Positions 24,442 through 36,045 of a stretch of 64,000 bases of DNA are shown here, one piece after another. A model generated the notes under the pieces. It did no database searches and was not told the DNA's origin. It saw nothing but the letters and a program-made list of their open reading frames with translations. Position 1 is the first letter of the stretch, and the number at the start of each line of letters is the position of its first letter. This DNA comes from Microvelia longipes (Eukaryota > Arthropoda > Insecta > Hemiptera > Veliidae), in assembly GCA_018340805.1 (NCBI GenBank), contig JACMZG010000008.1, forward strand, positions 26,769,943 to 26,833,942. The letters are read 5' to 3'. Both the position numbers and the translations under genes were made by a program.

Positions 24442-25087
24442 AGTACGGGGTACCTCGTAACTTTTCATCACATTGAATTCGCAACGATCATTCTCTCTGC
24501 TTCAAAATCGCATCGCTCATCCTTAGTCGTTATATAACCTAGTCGTTAAATTTATACTGAAGCACGTCTTCGGACTCACATTGCTCGTCCTCAGATAGTA
24601 AGTTACCTTTTTTTACCTATAGAGTAATAAGAATGTACCTAACCTATAGCCGTAATATAAGTACAAAGAAAGATTACAACTTGCAGATGCAAAAGGAAAG
24701 TAAGTATAAAATTATGGACAAAATGCTGCTGATCTAGTTGAATAAACAGCACAAAGCTATAATAGAATGGATGAAATTAAAAACTGAAAAGTCCAATATT
24801 GTATATATGTTAAAATTATATATTTTAAGTTAATGTAAGGCTTACTTATCTTAGATTGTAAGTTTGTATTACCATTAAACTAAGCGTGCAATAATTTTTA
24901 AAATAATAAAAAATAATAATAAAAAAAACAGACACACTCCCACATACAGACAGACAACTTTGTGAAACCCTCTAACGAAGTCTTAAAAACACCTAAAATG
25001 GATAATTATAGTGACATCCCGGTTTCGGATTTTTTTGCCAACACAATACTTTTCCTATATACCTACGGTTTAAATGAGGAAAAGTAA
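24442..25087 (-). mobile_element. Family A copy in two pieces with unrelated filler
   Basis: The 3' end of the family lies at 24442-24606 (reverse of TACGGGGTACCTCG, then the GAGCGATGCGA and GAGCAATGTGAG blocks). The 5' head lies at 24928-25087 (GACATCCCGGTTTCGGATTT, ACCTACGGTTTAAATGAGG). The roughly 320 bp between them (24607-24927) do not match the family and are AT-rich, so this copy was interrupted or its middle was replaced. Confidence 0.7.
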
Positions 25088-25639
25088 AAAATCACTTAAC
25101 TACGTTGTTTGAAATTCTGTTTTTAAAAGAATCTTCATGATTTTGCCCTCTTATAATTAATGCGTTTGTTTTTATATCAGGATTCTCAGAATTCTCTTTA
25201 TTTTTCTCTAAAATAAAGTTATAGATTCGCGGAAATACATTTTTCTCTTAACTTATATTTCGCCCGTATTTTAAGTTTTTTATACTTTGTTTAAGTTTCT
25301 ATTTTATGTTTATTAATTAAGTTGCTAATTAAGTTTATTTTTCATTGTTTTACTTAATTGCTTCTGATAAACCAGACACGTTTTATATACCTATATCTTT
25401 TATTTTCTAAAAGATGTAGGTATTTTAATGTTATTAGTCTCAAATTTTTAGAAATCTTTTTGTACCAAATTAAATTTTCTTTATAAAACATATACTATTA
25501 GATAAATATATAATATAAGATAAAGATAAAATATTAAAAATTATAAGTAGTATAAATCCTATTTCATTTGTATTTTAAAACTGATGAAAATAAAAATACG
25601 AAAAAATATTATACTATTACTATAAAAATTCTTTAATGT
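25088..25639. other. AT-rich intergenic sequence
   Basis: Nothing recognised. It borders a coding-like relic on the minus strand. Confidence 0.4.
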
Positions 25640-26060
25640 ATTTTCTCTTCCTTTCCTCACTTGCCTAGGAATACTCCTAACCCCATGTAACCTTCTTAGA
25701 TGTTGACATCTATCTTTAATCTGGCAAATTGAACACGGCTGTACCCATGAAACCTAAAAACTATTAACAATATATCCATTACTCCAGTTGCCCCCTATCA
25801 CTTCTTAGAATCAGAGGTCAGATAATCTGTCCCTTTGAAGCCTTGACGAATACATTCTTTCACTCCTAATTTACTTTTTATCCCATGGTTACCTGCTACA
25901 TCTAGTCTAATCACAGATTTCTGCATTACTTCAACCCAATCCCGCACCTTCTCCGCAATCTGATTTAGTTCCGTTTTTTATTACTTTTTATCCTGGTTTA
26001 CTTTTCCTGAACAAATACCTGAAAGACGATTTCAACATCCTTCTTTACTTGACTCAGGTC
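25640..26060 (-). pseudogene. Broken protein-coding relic with CxxC...CxH...H pattern
   Basis: Minus-strand reading gives three open segments of balanced, non-AT-biased composition. Segment 1 (about 26050-25990) reads VDLSQVKKDVEIVFQ. Segment 2 (25971-25801) is open for 57 codons, includes EKVRDWVEVMQKSVIRLD and GVKECIRQGFKGTDYL, and ends at a TGA (25800-25798). Segment 3 (25750-25635) lies in another frame and has CSIC followed by CQHLRRLHG, a zinc-finger-like CxxC-x5-CxHxxxxHG spacing. Possible introns of about 50-60 bp (GTATTT...TCAG; GTGATA...TTTTTAG) could join pieces, but the phase fails between segments 2 and 3. I infer a decayed gene or transposon frame; the protein family is not recognised. 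A live multi-exon gene is possible but less likely. Confidence 0.35.
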
Positions 26061-28072
26061 TACTTAATGTTTTTGTTAGTTTTACTAATTTTTGTTGAAA
26101 GACGTATTTATTTTAACGTTGCAATACTATCTTGTTAGTTACTTTCAGTTGATTCATTAATTTTAGGAACAATGAGATATAATAAAGCCTGGAGTTGTAG
26201 ACTTATTGCTCAAGTGGGATTAATAAACATCAACACAAGACATAAACAAGATTTTAAAAGTAATGACGAGTGTATCGCAGTGTAAACAAATGCAAGCATG
26301 TTATTGTTAAAAGGTTATACCTGAAACTGTGTGGTTACCTATCACTGATCTCAAGAAGGGATCAAAAGAGTTTGCCAACTTAACTCTGGTCAGTTAGGTG
26401 GTAGAGGTATGATTGTCGCCATTGTACTGACCTATTCAGATCCCGGTCATACTTACTACTACTGCAGAATATGGGGTTCAAAGACAAGTCATTAGCATTC
26501 ATATTTATGAGAAATGACAATGACTACAAACAGCGTTATTTTAATTCTTTATAACCACAGGATTTAGGAACTAACAGATTGTGTTCTGTAGTCATTAATA
26601 TAATATATATTATGACTAACTAGTCTCTAAATGACCTATAGAATATTTTCCTTTAATGTTCTCATTTCAAAGTGTTCTCTCCTGTATGTTATTCAGTGCT
26701 GAAAGGAGCTGGTATTGTTATTACAATTTTCCTACTACTTCCCTTTTAGAATTCATGCATTGAAATATCAATAATTTTATACCATTTCAAGGATCCTAAT
26801 TATATTTTGTTATTAAGTGCATTTATATTTGTCAGAAATTTGGTGCTCTTTATATCCTGAAGAATAAAGAAATTTTCTAGAGCCAAAAGCTCCTCCTCTC
26901 TCATTCTCCTTCAATATCAAGTGATGGAGACTTGTTTCTGAAATATTTTCCAATCTGGCTTGACTCCAGTCTTGAGAGTTAGTTGGCCTGAACCCAGCCC
27001 TTGTTAATGTCTTCTTAGTTCTTATGTACTCTTATTTCTTGGTGACTTTGGTTTGTATCCCTTCTGTACATTCTTATAGTCAAAAAATTTCTAAAAGAAT
27101 AAAAAAATTAAAAAAGCAAGTAAGAGCTGTGTGTAAAAACTTGCACTATATTTTTTTACTTAAACCTGGAAAAAGTCGACCTGTTTCAATTTAAACTGAA
27201 AGTGTTATAATTAAAGTATTATTATTACTAATAATAATTCCTTTAGCACCGCTCGCGCTTATAAAATATTTGAATAATAATTTATAACAAGATATATTAT
27301 TATTCATATTTAGGAGGAATAGGTCCAAATGAATTATTAAAAAGTCTAATTTTTGCCGAGATATAATGTCATCTTTATTAAGGTTAAATTAAAGTTACAT
27401 GGATATTTACATATAGATTATTGAAAAACGATTAGATTGTTTTCTACGAGAAAAAACTCGCTAAAACATAAAAAGTAGTAACAATGTTGTTCTAAAAATT
27501 TTAAATAAACGTCTAAAATTAAATATTCCTTTATTGGGGCCAGGCCCTCTTAATTTAAATAAATCCTATTTATTTATTAATTCTGACTCATTGTATTTGA
27601 TAAATCTGAATAATTTTTTTTTAAATATTTTTTTTTAATAAATGCATTAAGAAAATTATTATCTACTTGTAAAGTTAAAATATAATTAAACTAGAGATTA
27701 TCTTTTATTAAAATTAATTATTAAAAGGGGGTAAATAATACTTACATTAGAAATGTCAGATTTTTTGTAGCAAAAAATAGGGTTGGTCGTTTTACATGCT
27801 TTAAAATTCTAATTAATCTGTGAAATATTAAAGAAGAACAAATGTCTGATAAGGCTTATAAATGATTTACTAAACAATAACTATAGGATTGACAGACAAA
27901 ATACTATACAATCTAACACTATATAAACTATATTTTTACCAATCACTTACTCATGTAAAAGGTCTTTCTGGACAATTAGCCAAAACTTAAAAATAATTAG
28001 GAACGACGTTAAATTTCAACGAAGCCTTTTAAAACTGTATTCAATCAAACTTTCGTTAAACTAATATAAGAA
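26061..28072. other. AT-rich intergenic sequence
   Basis: 26330-27060 is moderately less AT-rich, yet stops occur in all frames on both strands and no domain is visible. 27210-27760 is extremely AT-rich. Confidence 0.4.
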
Positions 28073-28640
28073 ATTCTGGCAATCGCCGGGTAAATTTCCT
28101 TCAGAATACGTGTTCCCATGCTTAAAAATCGATTTCTTGCTGTGATTTTGATTTATTACTGAAGAGTTTCTTCATTATAAAGCAATGCTCGTACCTCATT
28201 TTTATTGTATTTTCAAATAAAATGGGCTAAATCGGATAAATATGTTTGGTTAGGCAAAACTATGCCTCTAAATTTGGCAGTGCACACCATTATTTGCACT
28301 AGTTTAAATCTCAGTTAGTTTTTGCCTTTAAAGGTTTTAGCGCATTTCATTTTGAAAAATACAGAAGAATGAGTTACGAGTAGTGCCTGATAATTGAGTA
28401 ACTGCTCAAGTTATAAATCATAAACAGGAACCTTAAGTAAGAAATCGATTGTTAAGCATGGAAACACGCATTCCAAAGGAAATTTGCCCGACATGCGGAC
28501 CAACGCGCCAGAAATGTTTTATTAATAAACTTGTATAATGTATATAAATCGATAAAAAAATTATCGTTCTTAACAGGATTCGAACCCTGGCAACCTGGTT
28601 TTGAGTACTTTAAGTGGTGGTATCGATCACCAATTTTATT
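28073..28640. mobile_element. Family C fold-back: inverted SINE pair around a conserved loop
   Basis: A plus-strand body (28073-28160: TTCTGGCAATCGCCGGG, ATCGATTTCTTGC) leads into a diverged hairpin (arms about 28160-28225 and 28338-28412). Its loop includes AAAACTATGCCTCTAAA and TTATTTGCACTAGTTTAAA. A minus-strand body and tRNA-like head follow (28413-28640). The head has the box-B-like motif GGGTTCGAATCCTG on the minus strand (28575-28590) and GTCGATACCACCAC-like sequence where box A is expected. The same loop occurs in the 48-kb copy, so the fold-back belongs to the family rather than to this locus. The 63-aa open frame 28452-28643 is a repeat translation. Confidence 0.75.
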
Positions 28641-28774
28641 CAACTCACAGGCCCCAAAAACAATAAAAGCGACTTCCCCAAATGCCGGCTGTATTTTAGA
28701 CTGACCACGGTTGTTTTTACTTTTTAGTAACTTTAATGGTCATATTGGTTCCGAACCGGTTTTATTCGATTTAG

Positions 28775-28850
28775 TCTTTAGTTGTTCCGTACTTAACAAT
28801 CCATTTCTTGCTTAAGGTTCCGGTTTATGATTTATAATGTGAGCAGTTAC
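28775..28850 (+). mobile_element. Family C fragment
   Basis: TTAACAATCCATTTCTTGC, AAGGTTCCGGTTTATG and GAGCAGTTAC match the family C body in order. It is truncated on both sides. Confidence 0.65.
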
Positions 28851-29815
28851 AAAAACATTGAAAACGACAATTTACTTGTAAGTTTTTTTTCAACGGCCGT
28901 AATTTTGGTTTTCGGTTATTTACTATAGTTTTTCGACTTTTTAGTCTCTTAGTGTGGTGGTGTATACAAAGGTCTACTACTACTACTACTGGTTTTATTC
29001 GATTCAGCACTCCAAGGAACGTAAGAAAGGACCTTTTTCGCGGCGAAAAGTAATCAATTTAAATTTTACTGAATTTTTGAAAATTTTACTGTCTACAAAC
29101 CAGGTTAATGACTTCACAACAACTTTGAGGACACGTACCCTATTGAGGATAAGTTCAGAGGAACCATGTTTCCGATTTTGCCTAATTTAAACAGAGAATG
29201 AAAAAAAAATAACCTGAAATAAATACATACTTATTTATTTAAATGTTCACATAAATAGGTTAAATTATAAATTTCATGAAAGTTTAGGTAGATCTAAACA
29301 AAGTGGAACTTCTAAATTTTGCAATAGTCTCTCCACTTAATAGATTCTTGGCTTAATAGATTATATAGTTTGAGCTAAAATCTTATTTAAAAGTTTTTTG
29401 TGGAAACCATATTTTACCAATAACCTAAATACCATACTATATTACATATTACTTGAATAGTCCATACATTTGCCAATTGATTTTTAAATACTATAGGTTA
29501 GTTTTCACCTAAATAATTACTTTTCAATGCTGTGTTTTCTAACTTTTTGATATAACTAAGTATATATAATATTTATTCATTGTGTTTTTCTTTTGTTTTA
29601 GGTATGATTTTGGAAAACTATGATTTATAACATTTCGTAAACAAAATATCTTCTTCTCTATTGGTATGTGTTTCAAGAATATGTAAAATATGTAATATAA
29701 TATTTATAATTGTTTTAATCATCAATGTATCTAATAAATATGTATACTAAGCTTCATTTTAATGTGGCAAATAAGTATTTTTACGGTTTTTGTTGAATCA
29801 TATTAGTTAAGTCGA
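28851..29815. other. AT-rich intergenic sequence with (CTA)n
   Basis: A short (CTA)5 run lies at about 28973-28989. Open frames 28825-29010 (minus) and 28954-29190 (plus) overlap it in opposite directions and are not credible genes. Confidence 0.4.
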
Positions 29816-30112
29816 ATCGAGCGAAGTTAGTACCTGGATAGGCGATCGCTGAAAATAAAACAAATGAATTTACTATCTGATTACGATCGAAGAGAGTTCG
29901 AAGATGTCTTGTAGTATAAATTTGGTGATTAGTATATTCTGAGGATGAGCGAAGTGAGTCAGAAGTAGTGAGGATAAGCGGAGTGAGTCAGAAGTAGTTA
30001 GGATGAGCGTAGTGAGTCAGAAGTAGTGAGGATGAGCGTAGTGAGTCAGAAGTACTGAGGATGAGCGTTGTGAATCCGTTATGGAAAAGTTTGGAGGAAC
30101 CTTGTTCCCAAT
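29816..30112 (+). mobile_element. Family A 3' end with amplified 29-32 bp module
   Basis: It contains GAAGATGTCTTGTAGTATAAATTTGG-like family sequence and then about five tandem copies of a unit around GAGGATGAGCGTAGTGAG and TCAGAAGTAGT (29938-30075). It ends with a diverged GGAAAAGTTTGGAGG. Other family A copies carry one to three of these modules, so copy number varies by tandem slippage or unequal exchange. Confidence 0.75.
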
Positions 30113-31529
30113 TTTATTAAAATTACGCTAATGGCTTTTATAGCTTTATATCAAAGTATAGTATATTTCATTATAATAAAAACTTTTCGATAATTAATCT
30201 TTCCAACGTAGGAAATAACTATTACAAAGTTTAATTTATTATCCATTAAGTTGTATATTTTTTATTTATAATTAAAAACGGACTAAACTAGTGAAAGCTA
30301 AAAGTCAAATATGTGAACAGTGTGCGCGTATTCAACTAGTGAACTAGGTCCAATGACCCTTATCAGGCCCAAGTTGTCAGAAAGCTATATGGTTTCTGCA
30401 AAGCAGGACCCTGGAACCCCCCGGGGCTTAGTCTGTGTCATGAGATGTCAGGCTATATTCTGCCAGATAACTGCCACTTTCAACTTTAATAAACTCATAT
30501 AGACAGAAGGCATCTAACTTTTTCATACAAATTTCACATTCTTTTACATTTTAGCAAATCTTCAGTTTTTAATACTTTTACTAGTTTCCATAGTGCTCGA
30601 GACAGGAGTATGATGCGTACAAATCTTTTTCTCTAAAAGAAAGTTTACTTTGTGCAAATCCTTTTTAAGTCAATTATCATATAGAACTATTAAAAATGTG
30701 GGTAAATTTGAATATGTCTTTCGTTTTTTTAGTCTCGAAGTCCGTTTTCAGACCAAACAAATCTTTGGACCTAATGGGAAGAAAGTAATAAAAATTTTGA
30801 GGTGGAGAAAGACCTTTAAATAAATCAATACTTGGAAGTCAATACTTTATTAAAATGAGAATTGACTTCCAATTCTTATTTCAATACTTACAGTACACGA
30901 TCTATATAGTGATGAATATCAATCGCGTACTTATTATAATTATTACAATATTAATCATGTTACTTTTTATATCAACTTTTATCTCGGTGTTTACTTTTAA
31001 TTCCATATTGTAAGAAAAAGGATTACAAGAATTACCTCAGTCTTCTCTATCTGTAGCCAAACATATTGATTTTAGCCCCTTTAGATTATTGAATTTGTTT
31101 TCATTGAATTTTTTGCGTTGATTAAAACTTAAAACTCAATAATTCAGTAAATAATTATTGAGTTAAAAGTATGTCATTATTGAAACTATGTTATTATTAT
31201 TATTGAAACTTTTAATTAATTTAATTTATAATACTTATACTTAAAAAGTGGCATATTTCCACTTTCAATTAACTAATTATGATTAAAGATTGAAACAACT
31301 ATTATTACATGAAGTTGTTACAATTATTTGGGGGCACGGCAGTGCCCACGCCTAGTCTAACGGTCACTGTCTTACCATCTTTTACTGGAAGCATCTCGAG
31401 GCTATTTTCACCCTCTGGTATAATTTTTATAAACGACACAAAACATACTAAAAGATCTCGTTGAGCAGACCCATTCTACTGAATTTCATCTCTTTGTCAT
31501 TTAAAGGCTTGGCCAGTACGCAGTTTACG
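30113..31529. other. Intergenic sequence with a GC-richer patch
   Basis: 30310-30500 is GC-richer (includes GGAACCCCCCGGGGC) and holds a 60-codon open frame with no recognised domain. 31331-31348 is a small hairpin (GGGCAC GGCA GTGCCC), preceded on the minus strand by GATGGTAAGACAGTGACCG, loosely tRNA-like. Neither is strong enough to call. Confidence 0.35.
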
Positions 31530-31879
31530 GATGTTGAGGACGAGCGAAGCGAGTCCAAATGAGGAAATGTACTGAGGCACCCCGTATACAACTTATTAAA
31601 TATAAATGCATGATGCATGTAGCTTGATAAGAAATTACCGGAACCAGATGATATTAGTACCACATTTCTTAAGATTTAATGCACTTTATAAAATAGGCAA
31701 TATCATGATACGTTCTAATTTACCTTTTCGAAGTAACCAAAAGTGGAATCGTCTGGTTCCGGTTATTTCTCATCAAGCTATTGTTGTACATATATCATAC
31801 ATTTATATTTAATAAATTGGATACGGAGTACCTCAGTACTTTTTTTTCATTCGGACTCGATTCGCTCGTCCTCAACATC
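31530..31879. mobile_element. Head-to-head inverted pair of family A 3' ends (fold-back)
   Basis: Left arm 31530-31648 and right arm 31752-31879 are inverted copies. Both carry ATGTTGAGGACGAGCGAA, GTACTGAGG, a CCCCGTATAC / ATACGGAGTACC end, then TTTATTAAATATAAATGCAT and a GGAACCAGA inner end. The paired arms extend about 50 bp past the usual family A 3' end into shared flanking sequence, so this arose as an inverted duplication of one locus. The unpaired spacer is 31649-31751. Confidence 0.8.
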
Positions 31880-32155
31880 AGTTTCATTCTCAGCGGTAAT
31901 AGTTAACGAAATAATAATAGTAAATTTGAACTGAGAAGAACCTACATACTGAGGGCAGAGACGATTTTAAAAGTTTAGACCCATGTTTTCCCCTTCTTAT
32001 CAAAGATTTTATGTTGGTGCATCTGAAATGTTGTTCCCTGAATAGGCTCAGGGTAGTGATTCGTGCGTCTATGTGAAAATTACCATATTTAAAATCAAAT
32101 CACCGTACGTATTCTGTAATTCAAGTAAAATCCGTCCTTTAAAAAAAGTGCGTCC

Positions 32156-32598
32156 TATGAAAAATCGGGAACGGTGTTCCTCGGATCTTTTCCTCATCGC
32201 TATCCTCCCTACTTCAGAATAGCTTCGCTCGTCCTCAGAATATACGGTTCGCCAAATTTATACTGCAACACATCTTCAAACTCGATCGCTCGTCCTCAAC
32301 ATCCGTTTCATTCTCAGCAGTCACTCATACAGTGTCTTTTCGTATTGAAACGAAACTTAGTGTACTATTTATTAAGTAAAGATGTACACTTGTACTAAAT
32401 TTAAACTCAATTGGATCACAGACACACACTCACATACACACACACGCTCACACTTACAGACAAACAAACAACTTTGTATACTCCACTTAAGAGGTCTTAA
32501 AAACATCTAAAAAGGCTATGTCTGGTGACATCCTGGTTTGGGATTTTTTTTGCAAACAACACTTTTCTATATATTTACGGTATACATGAGGAAAAATA
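32156..32598 (-). mobile_element. Family A dispersed repeat, internal deletion
   Basis: Minus-strand blocks: head (TACGGTATACATGAGG reversed, 32576), CATCCTGGTTTGGG, an expanded CACACACGCTCACAC run (32418-32455), then a jump to TTGAAACGAAACTTAG, CAGTCACTCATACAG, GATCGCTCGTCC and GCTTCGCTCGTCC, ending at GGGAACGGTGTTCC. The middle section is missing. The open frame 32174-32398 is a repeat translation. Confidence 0.8.
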
Positions 32599-33817
32599 AT
32601 AATAAGGATATCTAAACTTATTATTTAGCCCTTTGAAGCAGTTAATAGTCTATTATTCCTGTTAGTTTTTGGCTTGATCCTTGTATAAACAATATTAACT
32701 TTAACAAAAACCCACACTAAAAATATTTTTTTCTCTGGCCCAACCTAAAGGTAATGCAACGTTTTTAGGTTGGCAAGACTTGACCTCGATAAGAAAAGAT
32801 CTAGTCATTTGTCAAAAACGTTGAATTTTTTTACGTTTGTATTAGTATTCATTCATTATTTGTTTTTACTCTTTTTAAAAAAAAAACAAAAAAGAGTATT
32901 CTTTTATTTTTTGAGGAGAGGCGTCCTCAATATCTTAAGGTTGCTGCCCGTACAAGTGATATGACGGAAAACGGGCAACAAATTTTGCTTTAAAAGAAAT
33001 CAAAACAAATATTTTGTATCTTGTATTTAAAGAGGTATAGGAATACCTCTTTTAAGTAGCATTCCACTTTTTTTGACTGAAAATTTTAAGACATAATTTT
33101 CAATTGATTAAATTACCGTGCATTTGGCGAAGGTAATTGTTCATTACCGTATATAGTATCAAATACCGAACATATAACAACCCTGTAGAGGCTTTTTAAT
33201 TACAATAAAAGAACGAAACAACTCTTATACAAAAAGGTAATAGTTATTCAAATTTATAATAGTCCTGACAGTGTCGAGTTTAAGGTAAAGGAGCTTCGGG
33301 TACGAAAATGAAAATGCTAAAAAAAGTCATTGATGGCCCTGTACGTACTACATATATTTTAAAAGCTAATTTTAACCTATTCAAGAATTTGTTAATGATT
33401 AATCACATTTTGCTTCAACCTGTCTCATTTACAGATTGATGTATATTTGTTCATATAAATACATCCCAGCGCTTCTAGCTTATATATACAAGCATCGAAA
33501 AAAAATAAAATAAAAGGCTTAAAATCATAAAAAATTAACCAAGTTTGAATTCATAATTTTTATTTAAATTTAGAATAACTTTGCTAACGAAAAGTTTTTG
33601 CATTATTTTATATAATAAGTCTTTATAATGGGCTAGTCTGCAATTCAAATAGCTTTTATAGAAGATAACTTTCCTTCGGAGTCGCGCCAATTTTGCTCCC
33701 TTTTTTAAGTTATTTCAGCTTTATATTTTTAGTCTCAAAAAGTGTTAATAATTTGACATTTTACTTTACTGTTCAATCATTATAATAGATTGAAGTATAA
33801 ATTGTATTAATTAATTT
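32599..33817. other. AT-rich intergenic sequence
   Basis: The open frame 32770-32964 (plus) is Phe/Leu/Lys-rich through a poly-A run. No credible gene or element. Confidence 0.4.
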
Positions 33818-33985
33818 CCCTCATTAATACCGTACTTATTACCTTCTGAGTAGTTTTAACAAAGTTGTCTGTCTGTGCGTGTGTTTTTTATTGCCATCTT
33901 TCCGTCTTGTGTCTTTTTGTGCTTTCTGAAAAATATTTTCATGTTGTTACTAATTGTCGTTTTGACTAAAAGTTTTAAATTTTTT
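33818..33985 (+). mobile_element. Degenerate family A fragment
   Basis: CCCTCATTAATACCGTAC, CTTCTGAGTAGTTTTAAC and AAAGTTGTCTGTCTGTG match the family head. Similarity fades after AAAAATATTTTCATG. Confidence 0.6.
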
Positions 33986-34885
33986 AAAATGAAGTGACCC
34001 TAGACTAGAGTGGTCTAAGGCCTCTTGTTTACCTTTAAAAACATAAATAAATACAGATTTTACCTAGGACCTTTAATTTGACTTATATTTTTTGTATCTA
34101 TTACCATGTACACACAGCAACCTACTAAATTCGCTTACTATGGCCTTACTGAATTCGCGGATCGTATTAAGTACAGTAATTATGTATGTTTTGGGCGGGA
34201 TCAGTTTTGTCTTACTCATTAGACTTAACTAATACGTTGCAAGAATTGGAGCGTATTAAATGCATATGAAATACTATCACCTATTAAATACGCTGTGTGA
34301 ACGTTATATATGATAACATACTAACTGCAATATTGAAATTGGTCTATAAAATAAGAAAATATTTGTTAAATATAACTCTTAACTCCTAAGTTTTAAAAGA
34401 GAGGAATTTGTTTTAAAGTAGAATGTACTCCATATTAGCTTTGAAGACTGTTTCAATGTACTGATCTTTTTTGTTCATGCTTTTTTCTAGATTTATATGA
34501 TATCTTTGTATATTTCCGGAATGCTATTACACGGACTGACAATACGTTATCTTACCCAGTATTGTTCAACTGTCAGTGGCAGAACGTTGGAATTTTTAAA
34601 ATGACAAACGTACCTCGTTTACTCGTTTTTATATCGTTTATTTGTTTTTGCCTTTTCTATTGTGAAATCGTCATTGATTGCGTTCTTCTGCATTTTATGT
34701 TTGATTTTTTATAGCGATTCTTAATTGTTGTGTAGCATAGATGTTTTTCAATTTATTTAACTTTTTAACAACGAAAGCCCTCCGATTTCGATATCGTTAT
34801 AAAATAATACATTCAAAAGCGTTATGTTTTAATGTTCTGTTGTGTATTTTGTCGTATTATAGATATTATTGTACGAAATCAAATG
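33986..34885. other. AT-rich intergenic sequence
   Basis: Faint CTACTAAATTCGC / TTACTGAATTCGC words (34125-34160) resemble the 17-bp array at 10.7 kb. The open frame 34741-35004 runs into the hAT-like copy and is not a gene. Confidence 0.4.
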
Positions 34886-35184
34886 ACAACTTAGAGATAT
34901 ATAACTGGAGGGGGTATAGCCTATCTCAATACATTGAGGGGGCTGAATCATCATTTTGGGGCTCTCAGGGGTTCTGTGCAAGATCATTGAAACCTCTTCA
35001 TTGAGATAAGGTTATGATATCATAAATTAATTGTTTTCACCTTCCTGCGCATTGTTTAGGTTCTGGATTGGTACTGTAATTTTGTTGTTTATTTTGATTA
35101 TATTTATAATCAAAGGTGGTCAGGTTTTTTTTCGAACTTTCAAAATTCAACCAATAGAGGCTCTAAAGTACTAATGCCTCTATG
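34886..35184. mobile_element. hAT-like non-autonomous element, diverged second copy
   Basis: Parallels 16855-17166 throughout: TATAGCCTATCTCAATACAT, GGGGCTCTCAGGG, CATTGAAACCTC, TAATTGTTTTCACCTTCC and ATTCAACCAATAGAGGC. The ends TTAGAGATATATAACTGG and CTCTATG are recognisable, but no clean target duplication remains. It is older than the 16.9-kb copy. Confidence 0.75.
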
Positions 35185-36045
35185 ATTGGCGACTAATGGT
35201 GTATAATAAACACTGAATGACAAAATCTGAAATCTTATTTATTGGGTTCTATTTAGTTTTTGCTGTTAAATTTTCTTTTTTTGCTGAAGTAAAAATGGCT
35301 TATTTTTTGAAATAATGCTAGTTCAAACGTTAAAATACACCAGTAGTTATAAGTAAGCCTCATAGTAATAAGAGAACAATGAATACTGCATAACATTAAG
35401 AATTTCTATTCCATTGGAACCTAATGACTAAATCTCTAGACCTCTCTTACATTCAGAACAGTCACTATTGATTTGCAATAAATTATATTGCAAATCATAA
35501 ATTAATTAGTCAATCAAATAGTCATTATATTTTGTCATTCACAAAATTTAATAAATATTATTTTCCAAATTATTTAGGTTATTAATGTATAGCATTTTCT
35601 TTTAGGTATATCATTCTTTGATGATATATCATGACCTAAACCCTAAGCTTGTACTCCTTTGTCTCAACCTCTAGTTGAACATCATAGTGCAAAAGATTTT
35701 AATTTCAACTTTTCTTTGCACACTAGATATGGCAATGCTTACTTACATCACACAATTTTTCCACGGTTAATAATTTTAAGGCATTTGACATTTGTTTAAG
35801 ATTAAAATAAAACTTAAACTAATTAGGTGAATATGGGCGGTGACCATCAAGCCCCAAAGTTTTAACCTGCTAGATTAACTTTTTTATTTGGCACCCTGAA
35901 ATGCTCAAGTGTACGTATTTTTACGAAATTTAAGTGTTTAACCATTTTTTAGTATTATATGTCACTCAATAAATCTTCATATGTGTAAGTTGTGCTATTA
36001 CTTTTCTCTAGAGCTACTCTGTATTACCTTTAGTTTGACAGAATA
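35185..36045. other. AT-rich intergenic sequence
   Basis: A small ATGATATATCAT palindrome lies near 35620. Nothing else is supported. Confidence 0.4.

Noticed and set aside
31331..31400. Possible tRNA-like SINE head on the minus strand
   Set aside because: Only a 6-bp GC hairpin and a loose A-box-like word; no box B.
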